64,000 nucleotides of DNA, taken from Alistipes sp. (GTDB taxonomy: Bacteria; Bacteroidota; Bacteroidia; Bacteroidales; Rikenellaceae). Under the pieces are notes generated by a model. That model worked only from the letters and a program-made list of their open reading frames with translations, made no database searches and had not been told where the DNA came from. This document shows, one piece after another, positions 23,665 through 31,108 of this stretch; position 1 is the first letter of the stretch; each line of letters opens with the position of its first letter. The DNA lies in contig JAFXFM010000021.1 in the NCBI GenBank assembly GCA_017520545.1, forward strand, positions 1 through 64,000. The letters are read 5' to 3'. Both the position numbers and the translations under genes were made by a program.

Positions 23665-25033
23665 CATGGGTGTTAGCACTACACATTATGAAAACAAGTG
23701 CAATGAGTGGGGAAAACTCCGTTACAAGACAATGCAGTTAGACATTGATGGATTAGAGGATTACATCAGAAAAGGTTATTGTTTTACACATACCTTCAAA
23801 GATGTATCGGCAGATGGTTCATTTGGTTGTAAGGAAAAGACTATCAAAAATTTTAAGAGTACAAACACGGTATTTCTTGATATTGATGATTGCAGTCTTA
23901 CCGCTCAGGAGTTCTATACTTCTGTGACACCTAAACCAACATTAATGTACACTACACCGAGTAATGTTACAGGTGTTCAGAACAGATTTAGACTTGTTTA
24001 CCTATATGAACAACCTATCTTGTCTAACGATACATATAAAAAGGAGGTACAGAAGATTTCTACGGGAATTGGTAAGATTATTTCTGATTTTTCTTTTGAT
24101 TCTACAAGTGTAAATGCTTCTCAACAGATGGGAGGAAATGGTACAGAAGATTGTTTACTTTTGAAGAGTTATAATATCTTTAATTTTAATACCTTCAAGG
24201 AGTATGAGGAGTGCAGTTCTATTACTTATAAAAAAGAAGAGAGAAATGATATAAGTAATAGAAAAGCAGTTAGTTATGAAGAAAAAGAAATTAAAATTGT
24301 TGATAAAGAGTTTGAAAGAGAATTTTGGGAATTAACCGATAATGAGTCGGTATATAAATTATTAAATAAATATAGGTGTAAATATCCTCTGCACGATGCT
24401 ACACAAGTTCACGAAGACAAACCTTATATTTACCTTAATAACTATGTTGAAATATCAAGAAGGTATTATGTAGTCAAAGATGATAATGGGCATAATAGGG
24501 CAATACCTGTAAAGATAAAAGAGGGTAATAGAGAAAAGATATTATTCAGGAATGCTCTGCTAAGATTAAAGATTGATTCTGAAATGAGTTTTGAGAATCT
24601 TTTGTATGCAATGGTGTATGAAAGGACTTATTGGATTGATAATAGTGATGGTGAGATTACAAATAGAATTCTTTATAAGGTAGCGAAAGGCGCTTTTACA
24701 AAGAGAGACTTATATGGTATAAACACTTCAACCGAAGGGCAGAAGAAAAGAAGGGCAATAACAAACAAAAATGGTTTGAAAGTTAATAAGGCATACTGTG
24801 AAAAGTACGATATACCCGTAAGGACAATGGCAAATAAGATGAGGAGATATATTTCCAATAAAAATATATTGAAGAACTATGACTTTAAAAAAAGTGTTGA
24901 AGAGAATAGTAAACTATTAAAAGAAAAGAAAATAAAACCTAATAGTGAAAGAAGACTATATGAATTTATGGAGTGGTATAAAACAGAAGGAATAATAACA
25001 AATAAAAAAACAGAAAAACATGAAGAAATTTAA
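23639..25033 (+). CDS. Primase/replication-like protein (VirE-N/AEP-like)
   Basis: The ATG at 23639 gives 464 residues. The N-terminal half has NTVFLDIDDCSLTAQEF and then PTLMYTTPSNVTGVQNRFRLVYLYEQP, which resembles the conserved D-x-D and TSPSG/lK strands of archaeo-eukaryotic primase-type N-terminal domains in Bacteroidetes mobile elements. The C-terminal half is charged and helical with an HTH-like stretch (YDIPVRTMANKMRRYIS). No helicase P-loop is visible. A priming or replication-initiation role for the island is the best guess. It overlaps both neighbours. Confidence 0.55.
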   Translation: MENRNFTFNMGVSTTHYENKCNEWGKLRYKTMQLDIDGLEDYIRKGYCFTHTFKDVSADGSFGCKEKTIKNFKSTNTVFLDIDDCSLTAQEFYTSVTPKPTLMYTTPSNVTGVQNRFRLVYLYEQPILSNDTYKKEVQKISTGIGKIISDFSFDSTSVNASQQMGGNGTEDCLLLKSYNIFNFNTFKEYEECSSITYKKEERNDISNRKAVSYEEKEIKIVDKEFEREFWELTDNESVYKLLNKYRCKYPLHDATQVHEDKPYIYLNNYVEISRRYYVVKDDNGHNRAIPVKIKEGNREKILFRNALLRLKIDSEMSFENLLYAMVYERTYWIDNSDGEITNRILYKVAKGAFTKRDLYGINTSTEGQKKRRAITNKNGLKVNKAYCEKYDIPVRTMANKMRRYISNKNILKNYDFKKSVEENSKLLKEKKIKPNSERRLYEFMEWYKTEGIITNKKTEKHEEI

Positions 25034-25562
25034 CGAAATCCCAAATTTTAAGACGCTTCGTTGCGAAGCAAAAATAAGCGAGGATAAACTGACAATCTTG
25101 CATTACAGAATTAATGAGATTATTTTTAAGTACAACATGCAGTCTGCATTTCCAATAAATGTTCAGAAAGCAACAGAGCAATTAGTGGTTGTTTTTCAGC
25201 AGATAAAAGAGTTGGAGGTTAAAGATGCCGTAAAACCTAAACAAGAGGAGATTTTGGCAAAAGGCAGAGAGATAGTAAAAAGTCTCAAAGAGTATGTTAA
25301 AAATTTCAAGTATGATGATAGTTGTGTCGGTGCCATTGAAAGTATGTGCAAGTACCAACTATCCAATTATCTCAAAAACAAAGAAAACTTAACCATTACA
25401 ACGGGAGTAGAGATATTAGAGGGAAATGTTGTGCTACGGGAGATTGCCAATGATGTTACCGCTAATCTCAACAGGCAACCGAATATCAAAGCATTTCTTC
25501 GCATGCAGGGAGAGATAATAGATATTATAGGTAAGCAACTGCAAACCTTCCAATTCAGGTAG
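25020..25562 (+). CDS. Hypothetical helical protein of the island
   Basis: The 180-residue protein is helical and soluble (KATEQLVVVFQQIKELEVKD, then SLKEYVKNFKYDDSCVGAIE). It overlaps the primase-like gene by 14 bases, so it is translationally coupled. No family is recognised. It is the last plus-strand gene before the convergent integrase. Confidence 0.6.
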   Translation: MKKFNEIPNFKTLRCEAKISEDKLTILHYRINEIIFKYNMQSAFPINVQKATEQLVVVFQQIKELEVKDAVKPKQEEILAKGREIVKSLKEYVKNFKYDDSCVGAIESMCKYQLSNYLKNKENLTITTGVEILEGNVVLREIANDVTANLNRQPNIKAFLRMQGEIIDIIGKQLQTFQFR

Positions 25563-25706
25563 AAAAAATGCTAAAAACGACTATTAGTTTGTAAATATGC
25601 AAGCACCTATTTTTCATAAATGGATAAAATGCTGATTTACAACACTTAATAGAATAGGGTTCGAGATGTGTCCCAACTATATTTATAAATTTGTGCTTAA
25701 ACAAGG

Positions 25707-25739
25707 CAAAAACCAACACCTAAAAAATAAGTGTTGGTT
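25707..25739 (-). terminator. Terminator of the island integrase
   Basis: A 9-bp perfect stem (25711-25719 with 25731-25739) is followed on the minus strand by TTTTTGCC. It lies 20 bases past the integrase stop. Confidence 0.75.
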
Positions 25740-25759
25740 CTGCTGTTTATAGATGTAGG

Positions 25760-26884
25760 TTAAAATTCAATCTTCGTGTTGATGACTGTTTTGTCCAACA
25801 ACTTTGCATAGTGCTGTGTCATCTTCGTATTTGAGTGTCCAAGAATTTTGGAAACTACCTCTATCGCAATTCCTGCATTCAACATCAATGTCGCTGCCGT
25901 GTGTCTCGCAAGGTGTGTCGTAAGAGTCTTCTTAATCCCACAAATATCGGCAATCTCTTTTAAGTACGAGTTGTATTTTTGATTGGTGATAATCGGTAGT
26001 TCAAAGTCATACTTCTTCAATAGCGAAATAGCGGTATCATTGAGTGGTAGAATATATGTAACTCCCGTCTTACCTCGCTTCTTTTTGAGGTACATCACTT
26101 CACCGTCAGTCTGAATATCCTCTCTACGAACCGATGCCAAGTCGCAATATGATAGAGCGGTATTTGCAGCGAAAACAAATAAGTCTCTCACTTGGTTCAG
26201 GCGTTCAATGCCGAAATCCTTATTTGCTATCCTCATCAACTCCTCCTTAGTGAGAGGAACGATGTTTACTTCCCCCTTCTTTATCTTGATAGTGTCAAAC
26301 GGATTCTTTGTAAGTTTGTTGTTACGCATACCGTAAACAAAAATACTCTTCGCCTTTGTCAGGTATGATGCCAAAGTGGAATCCTTTAATTTCAATTCAT
26401 TTTTAAGGTGGTACTTATAATTTAGAACATCGGTATTATCAACTGCCTTTACGGGTTTGTTGCCTACAACTATCTTAAATTGTTCTATTGCCAATAGGTA
26501 TTTGGAGTGTGTGGAATTTCCTATTTCCGCTCCTTTTCTCTTGTTGATAATTTCAATAAAATCATCAAAGAGGTTAAAGAGGGTGTAGTGCTGCTCCTCA
26601 AATCCGTTCCTCACATACTCCGTCAATGTTGCTGCTCGAACCTGAGTCCCCTTTACCACGCATTCGGTGTAATACTCATCAATTTTACGCCTAACCTCTG
26701 AGCAGTAGCGACTTATGTGGTTTGAACGGTTTGAAAAAATTGCTTTTTTGAACTCGTCAGGGTTCACTCTTAAATCAAGATAAGCGGTGGAGCGCACCCC
26801 ATCTACATTCACCCAAACTTGGATTTTGTTCAGATTTGCTCGGTTTGTCCTTGCCTTAGGACAGGTAAAAGTAACGCTGTACAT
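25760..26884 (-). CDS. Tyrosine recombinase of the tRNA-Gly island
   Basis: The 374-residue integrase has an N-terminal arm-binding beta domain, a core-binding helical domain and a catalytic domain with HLARHTAATL (His/Arg II) and LGHSNTKMTQHYAKL (His and Tyr nucleophile). As in the first integrase, the first arginine is absent (NTALSYCDLASV). The gene lies 245 bases from the right attachment repeat, the usual position for a tRNA-targeting integrase. ACTTGCA direct repeats at about 26942-26962 upstream of it may be arm sites. It catalyses insertion and excision at tRNA-Gly. Confidence 0.93.
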   Translation of the reverse strand: MYSVTFTCPKARTNRANLNKIQVWVNVDGVRSTAYLDLRVNPDEFKKAIFSNRSNHISRYCSEVRRKIDEYYTECVVKGTQVRAATLTEYVRNGFEEQHYTLFNLFDDFIEIINKRKGAEIGNSTHSKYLLAIEQFKIVVGNKPVKAVDNTDVLNYKYHLKNELKLKDSTLASYLTKAKSIFVYGMRNNKLTKNPFDTIKIKKGEVNIVPLTKEELMRIANKDFGIERLNQVRDLFVFAANTALSYCDLASVRREDIQTDGEVMYLKKKRGKTGVTYILPLNDTAISLLKKYDFELPIITNQKYNSYLKEIADICGIKKTLTTHLARHTAATLMLNAGIAIEVVSKILGHSNTKMTQHYAKLLDKTVINTKIEF

Positions 26885-27091
26885 AGTTGTAAATTAAGTA
26901 GTTAAATGATTTCGTGCAATCATTTTGCAATCACAACCACTTACTTGCACGGATACTTGCAGATTTGTTGCAAAAATGCCTTTTTCACCGAAAATCCTGC
27001 ACCAACTCAAAGCGATGAAATTGCTCGGTTGGTAGAGCAAAAACCTTGTCAGAGTGCCTTATCGCCCACTTTTCGTATGAGAAACAAGCAA

Positions 27092-27120
27092 CAAAAAAAG
27101 TCTCAGAAAACTCTGAGACT
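27092..27120 (-). terminator. tRNA-Gly terminator supplied by the island
   Basis: On the minus strand a 9-bp stem (27120-27112 with 27107-27099) with a 4-base loop is followed by seven T. It replaces the original terminator now at 16062-16087. Confidence 0.85.
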
Positions 27121-27128
27121 TTCATTCT

Positions 27129-27156
27129 TTGAGCGGAAAACGAGACTCGAACTCGC
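27129..27156. repeat. Right attachment repeat (attR), 28 bp
   Basis: It is identical to 16096-16123. It covers the discriminator base, 3' acceptor strand and T arm of the intact tRNA-Gly plus three bases outside. Confidence 0.93.
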
Positions 27157-27204
27157 GACCCCAACCTTGGCAAGGTTGTGCTCTACCAACTGAGCTATTT
27201 CCGC
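27132..27204 (-). tRNA. tRNA-Gly (anticodon GCC)
   Basis: A 73-base cloverleaf is read on the minus strand from 27204. The acceptor strands GCGGAAA/TTTCCGC pair, the D arm is GCTCAGTTGGTAGAGC, the anticodon stem CAACC/GGTTG encloses loop TTGCCAA with anticodon GCC, and the T arm carries GTTCGAGTC. CCA is not encoded. The 3' end derives from the integrated island but the tRNA is intact. Confidence 0.95.
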
Positions 27205-27267
27205 ATTTGTTTGCGTTTCTCGTTAATTTCTAAGAACTTTGCAACACCTTTATCGGTTTTGCGAGTG

Positions 27268-27298
27268 CAAATATAAGGCAAAATTTTTTACTGTGCAA
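27268..27298 (-). promoter_or_regulatory. Promoter of tRNA-Gly
   Basis: On the minus strand, TTGC (27298-27295), 19 bases, then TATATTTG (27275-27268): an exact consensus fit. It lies 64 bases before the tRNA 5' end, which implies a processed leader. Confidence 0.8.
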
Positions 27299-27601
27299 GA
27301 AATTTTTAGAAAAATGTGCATTTTTTGTGTTTTTCGACCATTCAAAGGCCTAATTATTGAAAAATCAGCACTCAAATAGCTCTAAAAGAGCGTCTGAATA
27401 TCACCGAAGCTGTGCCGTAATTATGCCAACGCAGTGTGTCGAACCCCGCATCATCCTCGTGATACCTACCTAAATTTATTACCAAAACCGTTAAAATATC
27501 AATACGCAAATTACAACTCTCAACTTTTTTTGCTATCTTTGCATCGTTAGAAATGTGAATCGAATAACAATCAATTATAAATCATTAAAAACCAAAAAGT
27601 T
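27299..27601. other. Gap between the tRNA-Gly promoter and pgk
   Basis: No gene is seen. A small hairpin GCTCTAAAAGAGC lies near 27380. The pgk -7 box is at 27534. Confidence 0.6.
27534..27541 (+). promoter_or_regulatory. -7 box of pgk
   Basis: TATCTTTG fits TAnnTTTG and lies 60 bases before the pgk ATG. The -33 region (TTAC at 27511) is weak. Confidence 0.65.
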
Positions 27602-28867
27602 ATGTTCGCAATTGACAATTATGACTTTACCGGCAAGCGCGCGATTATCCGCGTGGATTTCAATGTACCTCTCAACGGCGAGGGACAGGTAACTGACGAC
27701 ACTCGTATTCGTGCCGCTATTCCAACCATCAAGAAGGTGTTGGAGAAGGGTGGTGCTGTAATTCTTATGTCGCACCTCGGTCGTCCAAAGAAGAATCCGG
27801 ATCCAAAGTACTCGTTGGAGCAGATTATCCCTGCTATCGAGGCTCGTTTGGGTGAGAAGGTGATGTTCGCCGGAGATTGTATGGGCGAGAAGGCTGCCGA
27901 GATGGCTGCTGCTTTGAAGCCGGGTGAGGTTATGTTGCTCGAAAACCTCCGTTTCTACGCTGAGGAGGAGGGTAAGCCACGTGGTTTGGCCGAGGACGCA
28001 ACCGACGAGGAGAAGAAGGCTGCAAAGAAGGCTCTCAAAGAGGGTCCACAGAAGGAGTTCGTAAAGAAGTTGGCTTCGTATGCTGATTGCTACATCAACG
28101 ACGCATTCGGTACTGCACACCGCGCTCACTCTTCGACTGCACTCATCGCCGAGTACTTCCCTAACGACAAGATGTTCGGCTACGTTATGGAGAACGAGTT
28201 GAAGGCTATCGACGGTATGATGCAGAACCCACAGCGTCCATTCGTGGCTATCGTTGGTGGTTCGAAGGTTTCGACCAAGATTACCATTATCGAGACTTTG
28301 ATGGAGAAGGTTGATAAAATTATCATCGGTGGTGGTATGACCTACACGTTCGCAGGTGCTCTCGGTGGCAATGTTGGTAAGTCGATTTGCGAGCCGGATA
28401 TGTTCCCTGTAGCTCTCGATATCCTTGCAAAGGCAAAGGCTCGTGGTGTTGAGTTTGTGATGTCGCCGGACGCTCTCGTTTGCGACGATTTCAGCGAGGA
28501 TGCAAACACTATGCAGGCTCCTGTAAATGAGATTCCTGCCGAGTGGGAGGGTGTCGATATCGCTGAGGGCGGTAAGAAACTCTTCCGTGAGGAGATTTTG
28601 AAGTGCAAGACTATCCTTTGGAACGGTCCTGTTGGCGTATTCGAGATCAACAAGTTCTCTACCGGTTCGCGTGCCGTAGCAGAGGCTATTGCCGAGGCTA
28701 CCCAGACAAATGGTGCATACTCGCTCATTGGTGGTGGCGACTCTGTGGCTTGCATCAACAAGTTCGGTCTTGCCGACAAGGTATCGTATGTATCAACCGG
28801 TGGTGGTGCGCTCTTGGAGTATATCGAGGGTAAGGAGTTGCCGGGTGTAGCCGCAATCCGCAAGTAA
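27602..28867 (+). CDS. pgk: Phosphoglycerate kinase
   Basis: The 421-residue protein has all PGK landmarks: [40 protein letters not shown], the ADP-binding [19 protein letters not shown] and the C-terminal WNGPVGVFE and GGGDSVA. It interconverts 1,3-bisphosphoglycerate and 3-phosphoglycerate with ATP formation in glycolysis. Codon use is strongly biased (few rare codons), as expected for a highly expressed gene. It has its own promoter and is followed by hairpin terminators, so it is monocistronic. Confidence 0.98.
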   Translation: MFAIDNYDFTGKRAIIRVDFNVPLNGEGQVTDDTRIRAAIPTIKKVLEKGGAVILMSHLGRPKKNPDPKYSLEQIIPAIEARLGEKVMFAGDCMGEKAAEMAAALKPGEVMLLENLRFYAEEEGKPRGLAEDATDEEKKAAKKALKEGPQKEFVKKLASYADCYINDAFGTAHRAHSSTALIAEYFPNDKMFGYVMENELKAIDGMMQNPQRPFVAIVGGSKVSTKITIIETLMEKVDKIIIGGGMTYTFAGALGGNVGKSICEPDMFPVALDILAKAKARGVEFVMSPDALVCDDFSEDANTMQAPVNEIPAEWEGVDIAEGGKKLFREEILKCKTILWNGPVGVFEINKFSTGSRAVAEAIAEATQTNGAYSLIGGGDSVACINKFGLADKVSYVSTGGGALLEYIEGKELPGVAAIRK

Positions 28868-28877
28868 AATCTATTTT

Positions 28878-28954
28878 GAGCGGTGAATTTTGCACCGCTC
28901 TTCAATAAGCGAGTTCCTCACATAGGCTTACTATGCTGCGGACTCGCTTTTTTT
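28878..28954 (+). terminator. pgk terminator (two hairpins)
   Basis: The first hairpin has an 8-bp stem (28878-28885 with 28893-28900). The second has an 8-bp stem (28907-28914 with 28942-28949) followed by seven T. Confidence 0.8.
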
Positions 28955-29271
28955 GTTTGGCACAAAATTCTCTCGCGCAAAATGAGATTTTCTTTTGCGG
29001 ATAGGAAAGTAATTTTAAGCAGCGATAGCTAAGTAAAGACCTTCGGGCTGTACGTCTTGTACTATCCCGAAGGCCTTTCTTTTGTAATGCGCCTCATCTC
29101 ACAACTTCTGACAAGAAATGGAGTAGTATGTGAAATTTTTAATTTTGCATTTTGCATTAACCCCTCTTCGAGGGCTTTTCCTCCTTCTTGCAAGGCATAG
29201 TGTGCAAGCACCCTCTGCTCTTGCTTCGTGCGTCGGTTCTGCATTTTGCATTCTGCATTTTGCATTTTAGC
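28955..29271. other. Gap with an orphan hairpin and 7-bp repeats
   Basis: No gene is seen. A strong hairpin (29035-29047 with 29066-29078, one mismatch) followed by CTTTT looks like a terminator but has no gene upstream on the plus strand, so a small RNA starting near 28960-29000 is possible. The right half holds TGCATTT-type 7-base repeats at 29142-29158 and 29240-29268. Confidence 0.5.
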
Positions 29272-30318
29272 CTACTCCTTCATCACCTTGTTTTGGTGGT
29301 TGATGCTCTCGACGTGGATTGCATCGAGGAGGGTTTGCAGAAATTCGATGCTGAGTCCGAGCGATGCGCTTCGTGCCAAGGTGCGCTCGGCAATGCTCTC
29401 CCAGCGCAGCGACTGCAAGATTCGCACATCATTGTCGCGTTTGATACGACCGATATCCTCCGCCACGCTCATACGCTCGGCAAGGAGTTGCAGAATTTCG
29501 CCATCGAGCGAGTCGATTTGTTCGCGCAACGACATCAGGGTCATCTGATAAGCCTGCGATGCCGACTCTCCTGCACGCCACTTGATACTCTCGACGAGTT
29601 TTGCAACAGCCTCTGGCGTGAGTTGTTGTTTCGCATCGCTCAACGCCATATCGGGATTTATGTGGCTCTCGATCATAAAGCCATCGTAGTCGAGGTCGGC
29701 AGCCTGCTGCGATATATCTTTGATATACTCTCTGTTGCCGCAGATGTGCGACGGGTCGCAAATAATCGGCAAGTCGGGCATACGACGGCGCATTTCGAGC
29801 GCGATATGCCACATCGGAGCATTACGCAAGTCGCCCGAGCCATAACCTGCGAATCCTCTATGTATAAGTCCGAGATTTTTTACTCCGCACGCCAAAAGTC
29901 GCTCTACGCCACCGCACCACAACTCGATATCGCTGCTCGTAGGGTTTTTCACATAGACCATCTTCTCGGTGCCGCGCAACGCCTCGGCAACCTCCTGCAT
30001 CGAGAATGGGTTGGAGGTTGTGCGTGCACCAATCCAAAAGATGTCTATATCGTGCTTCATAGCACTCTCCACGTGGCTTGTGTTTGCAACCTCGATGGCG
30101 AGGGGCAGACCCGTCTGCTCCTTTGCCTTTTTCAGCCACGGCAACGCCTTCACGCCCATACCCTCGAATGTATTGGGTTTGGTGCGAGGCTTCCACACTC
30201 CGGCTCGTAGAATATCCACCTTACCTGTTGAGGCGAGTGCGTGAGCCGTAGCGAGTACCTGCTCTTCGCTCTCGGCACTGCAAGGTCCTGCAATGATAAG
30301 CGGTCTTTTTGGCTCCAT
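29272..30318 (-). CDS. Bifunctional DAHP synthase / chorismate mutase (type II)
   Basis: The 348-residue protein has an N-terminal class I-beta DAHP synthase barrel (IIAGPCSAES, LRAGVWKPRTKPNTFEG, VKNPTSS, CDPSHICGNREYI, MIESHINP) and a C-terminal chorismate mutase of the AroQ type from about residue 260 (LREQIDSLDGEILQLLAERM). It condenses phosphoenolpyruvate and erythrose-4-phosphate to start the shikimate pathway and converts chorismate to prephenate. The fused mutase often serves as a feedback sensor in this family. The mutase-at-C-terminus order is known from Bacteroidetes. The gene stands 67 bases after the rsmI-like gene and could be cotranscribed. Confidence 0.95.
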   Translation of the reverse strand: MEPKRPLIIAGPCSAESEEQVLATAHALASTGKVDILRAGVWKPRTKPNTFEGMGVKALPWLKKAKEQTGLPLAIEVANTSHVESAMKHDIDIFWIGARTTSNPFSMQEVAEALRGTEKMVYVKNPTSSDIELWCGGVERLLACGVKNLGLIHRGFAGYGSGDLRNAPMWHIALEMRRRMPDLPIICDPSHICGNREYIKDISQQAADLDYDGFMIESHINPDMALSDAKQQLTPEAVAKLVESIKWRAGESASQAYQMTLMSLREQIDSLDGEILQLLAERMSVAEDIGRIKRDNDVRILQSLRWESIAERTLARSASLGLSIEFLQTLLDAIHVESINHQNKVMKE

Positions 30319-30385
30319 AGTACTATTGTTTGTCTATCTATATAGACAGCAATTTATCTAAAAGGTTAATTTGATTTTTACAAAT

Positions 30386-31108
30386 TTATACGCCTATAAT
30401 AAATATGGTAGGTCGTTTATTTATATCGGGCAGCCCCATCTTGCGCCACTCGGCGATAGTTGCCGTGCGTATATACTCGCTGTGCGATGTTATGTCGCAG
30501 GCGATTGAGAGTTTGGTTTGAGCTCCGCACGAAGCCACAATTTGCTCTGCCAACTTTGTGTTGCGGTAGGGAGCCTCGATAAAGAGTTGCGACTGATGCT
30601 CCGATGCAGCACGACTCTCCAAACGCTTAATTGCACGTGTGCGTTCGGGCTCTTTCACAGGGAGGTAGCCGTTGAAGGCGAAGGATTGACCGCTCAATCC
30701 CGACGCCATAACCGCCATAATAATTGACGAAGGCCCTACCAATGGCACTACGCGAATACCTGAACGGTGGCACGCCTCGACAACGAGCTGTCCGGGGTCT
30801 GCAACTGCCGGAACACCAGCCTCCGAGATTACGCCTGCCGAGCGTCCGGCCTTAATTTTGGCAACCATACGCTCGATGTCGCGTGGCGAGGTGGTGTGTT
30901 CGCTCAACTCGTCAAACTCCAACTCGTCGATATGCCCCGACAGCCCCGCCTTCGAAAGAAAGCGACGAGCCGAACGAAGATTTTCGACTATAAAGTAGTC
31001 GAGTGATGTTATGACCTCGCGATTGCCTTCGGGTGTAACATCGTAGGGTAGTGTCTCCTCCGAAATCGGACACGGTATAAGGTAGAGTACTCCGCTCATA
31101 CTACTCAT
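30386..31108 (-). CDS. RsmI-like tetrapyrrole-methylase-fold SAM methyltransferase
   Basis: The 240-residue protein shows the fold's motifs: GVLYLIPCPI at the N-terminus, VISEAGVPAVADPG, VPLVGPSSIIMAVMASGL and a C-terminal beta segment. It is most like the short Bacteroidetes relatives of RsmI, the 16S rRNA 2'-O-methyltransferase at C1402. The exact target is not certain because these proteins are diverged from E. coli RsmI. The start overlaps the end of murF-alr by 8 bases; an alternative ATG at 31099 removes the overlap. It is part of the minus-strand operon. Confidence 0.85.
   Translation of the reverse strand: MSSMSGVLYLIPCPISEETLPYDVTPEGNREVITSLDYFIVENLRSARRFLSKAGLSGHIDELEFDELSEHTTSPRDIERMVAKIKAGRSAGVISEAGVPAVADPGQLVVEACHRSGIRVVPLVGPSSIIMAVMASGLSGQSFAFNGYLPVKEPERTRAIKRLESRAASEHQSQLFIEAPYRNTKLAEQIVASCGAQTKLSIACDITSHSEYIRTATIAEWRKMGLPDINKRPTIFIIGV

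Larger units (their letters stand above)
16096..27156. mobile_element. 11-kb integrative element in tRNA-Gly(GCC)
   Basis: The element is bounded by 28-bp direct repeats, one being the 3' end of the intact tRNA-Gly. A tyrosine recombinase lies next to the tRNA side. Cargo includes small phage-like genes (WYL_2/DUF2693-type), an XRE regulator, a type IIG restriction-modification enzyme, a HEPN-like protein, an XRE-NADAR fusion, and a replication-like block. There are no capsid, tail, relaxase or conjugation genes, so it is a small island that either replicates with its own primase or depends on a helper. It is much richer in A+T than the flanks. Integration regenerated the tRNA 3' end and supplied a new terminator. 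Confidence 0.9.

Noticed and set aside
16096..27156. Complete prophage
   Set aside because: No terminase, portal, capsid or tail genes are present; size and content fit an integrative island or satellite.
29188..30210. Long plus-strand frame opposite the DAHP synthase gene
   Set aside because: It is a shadow of the minus-strand gene, which has clear family motifs; the plus-strand translation is Cys/His-rich without domains.
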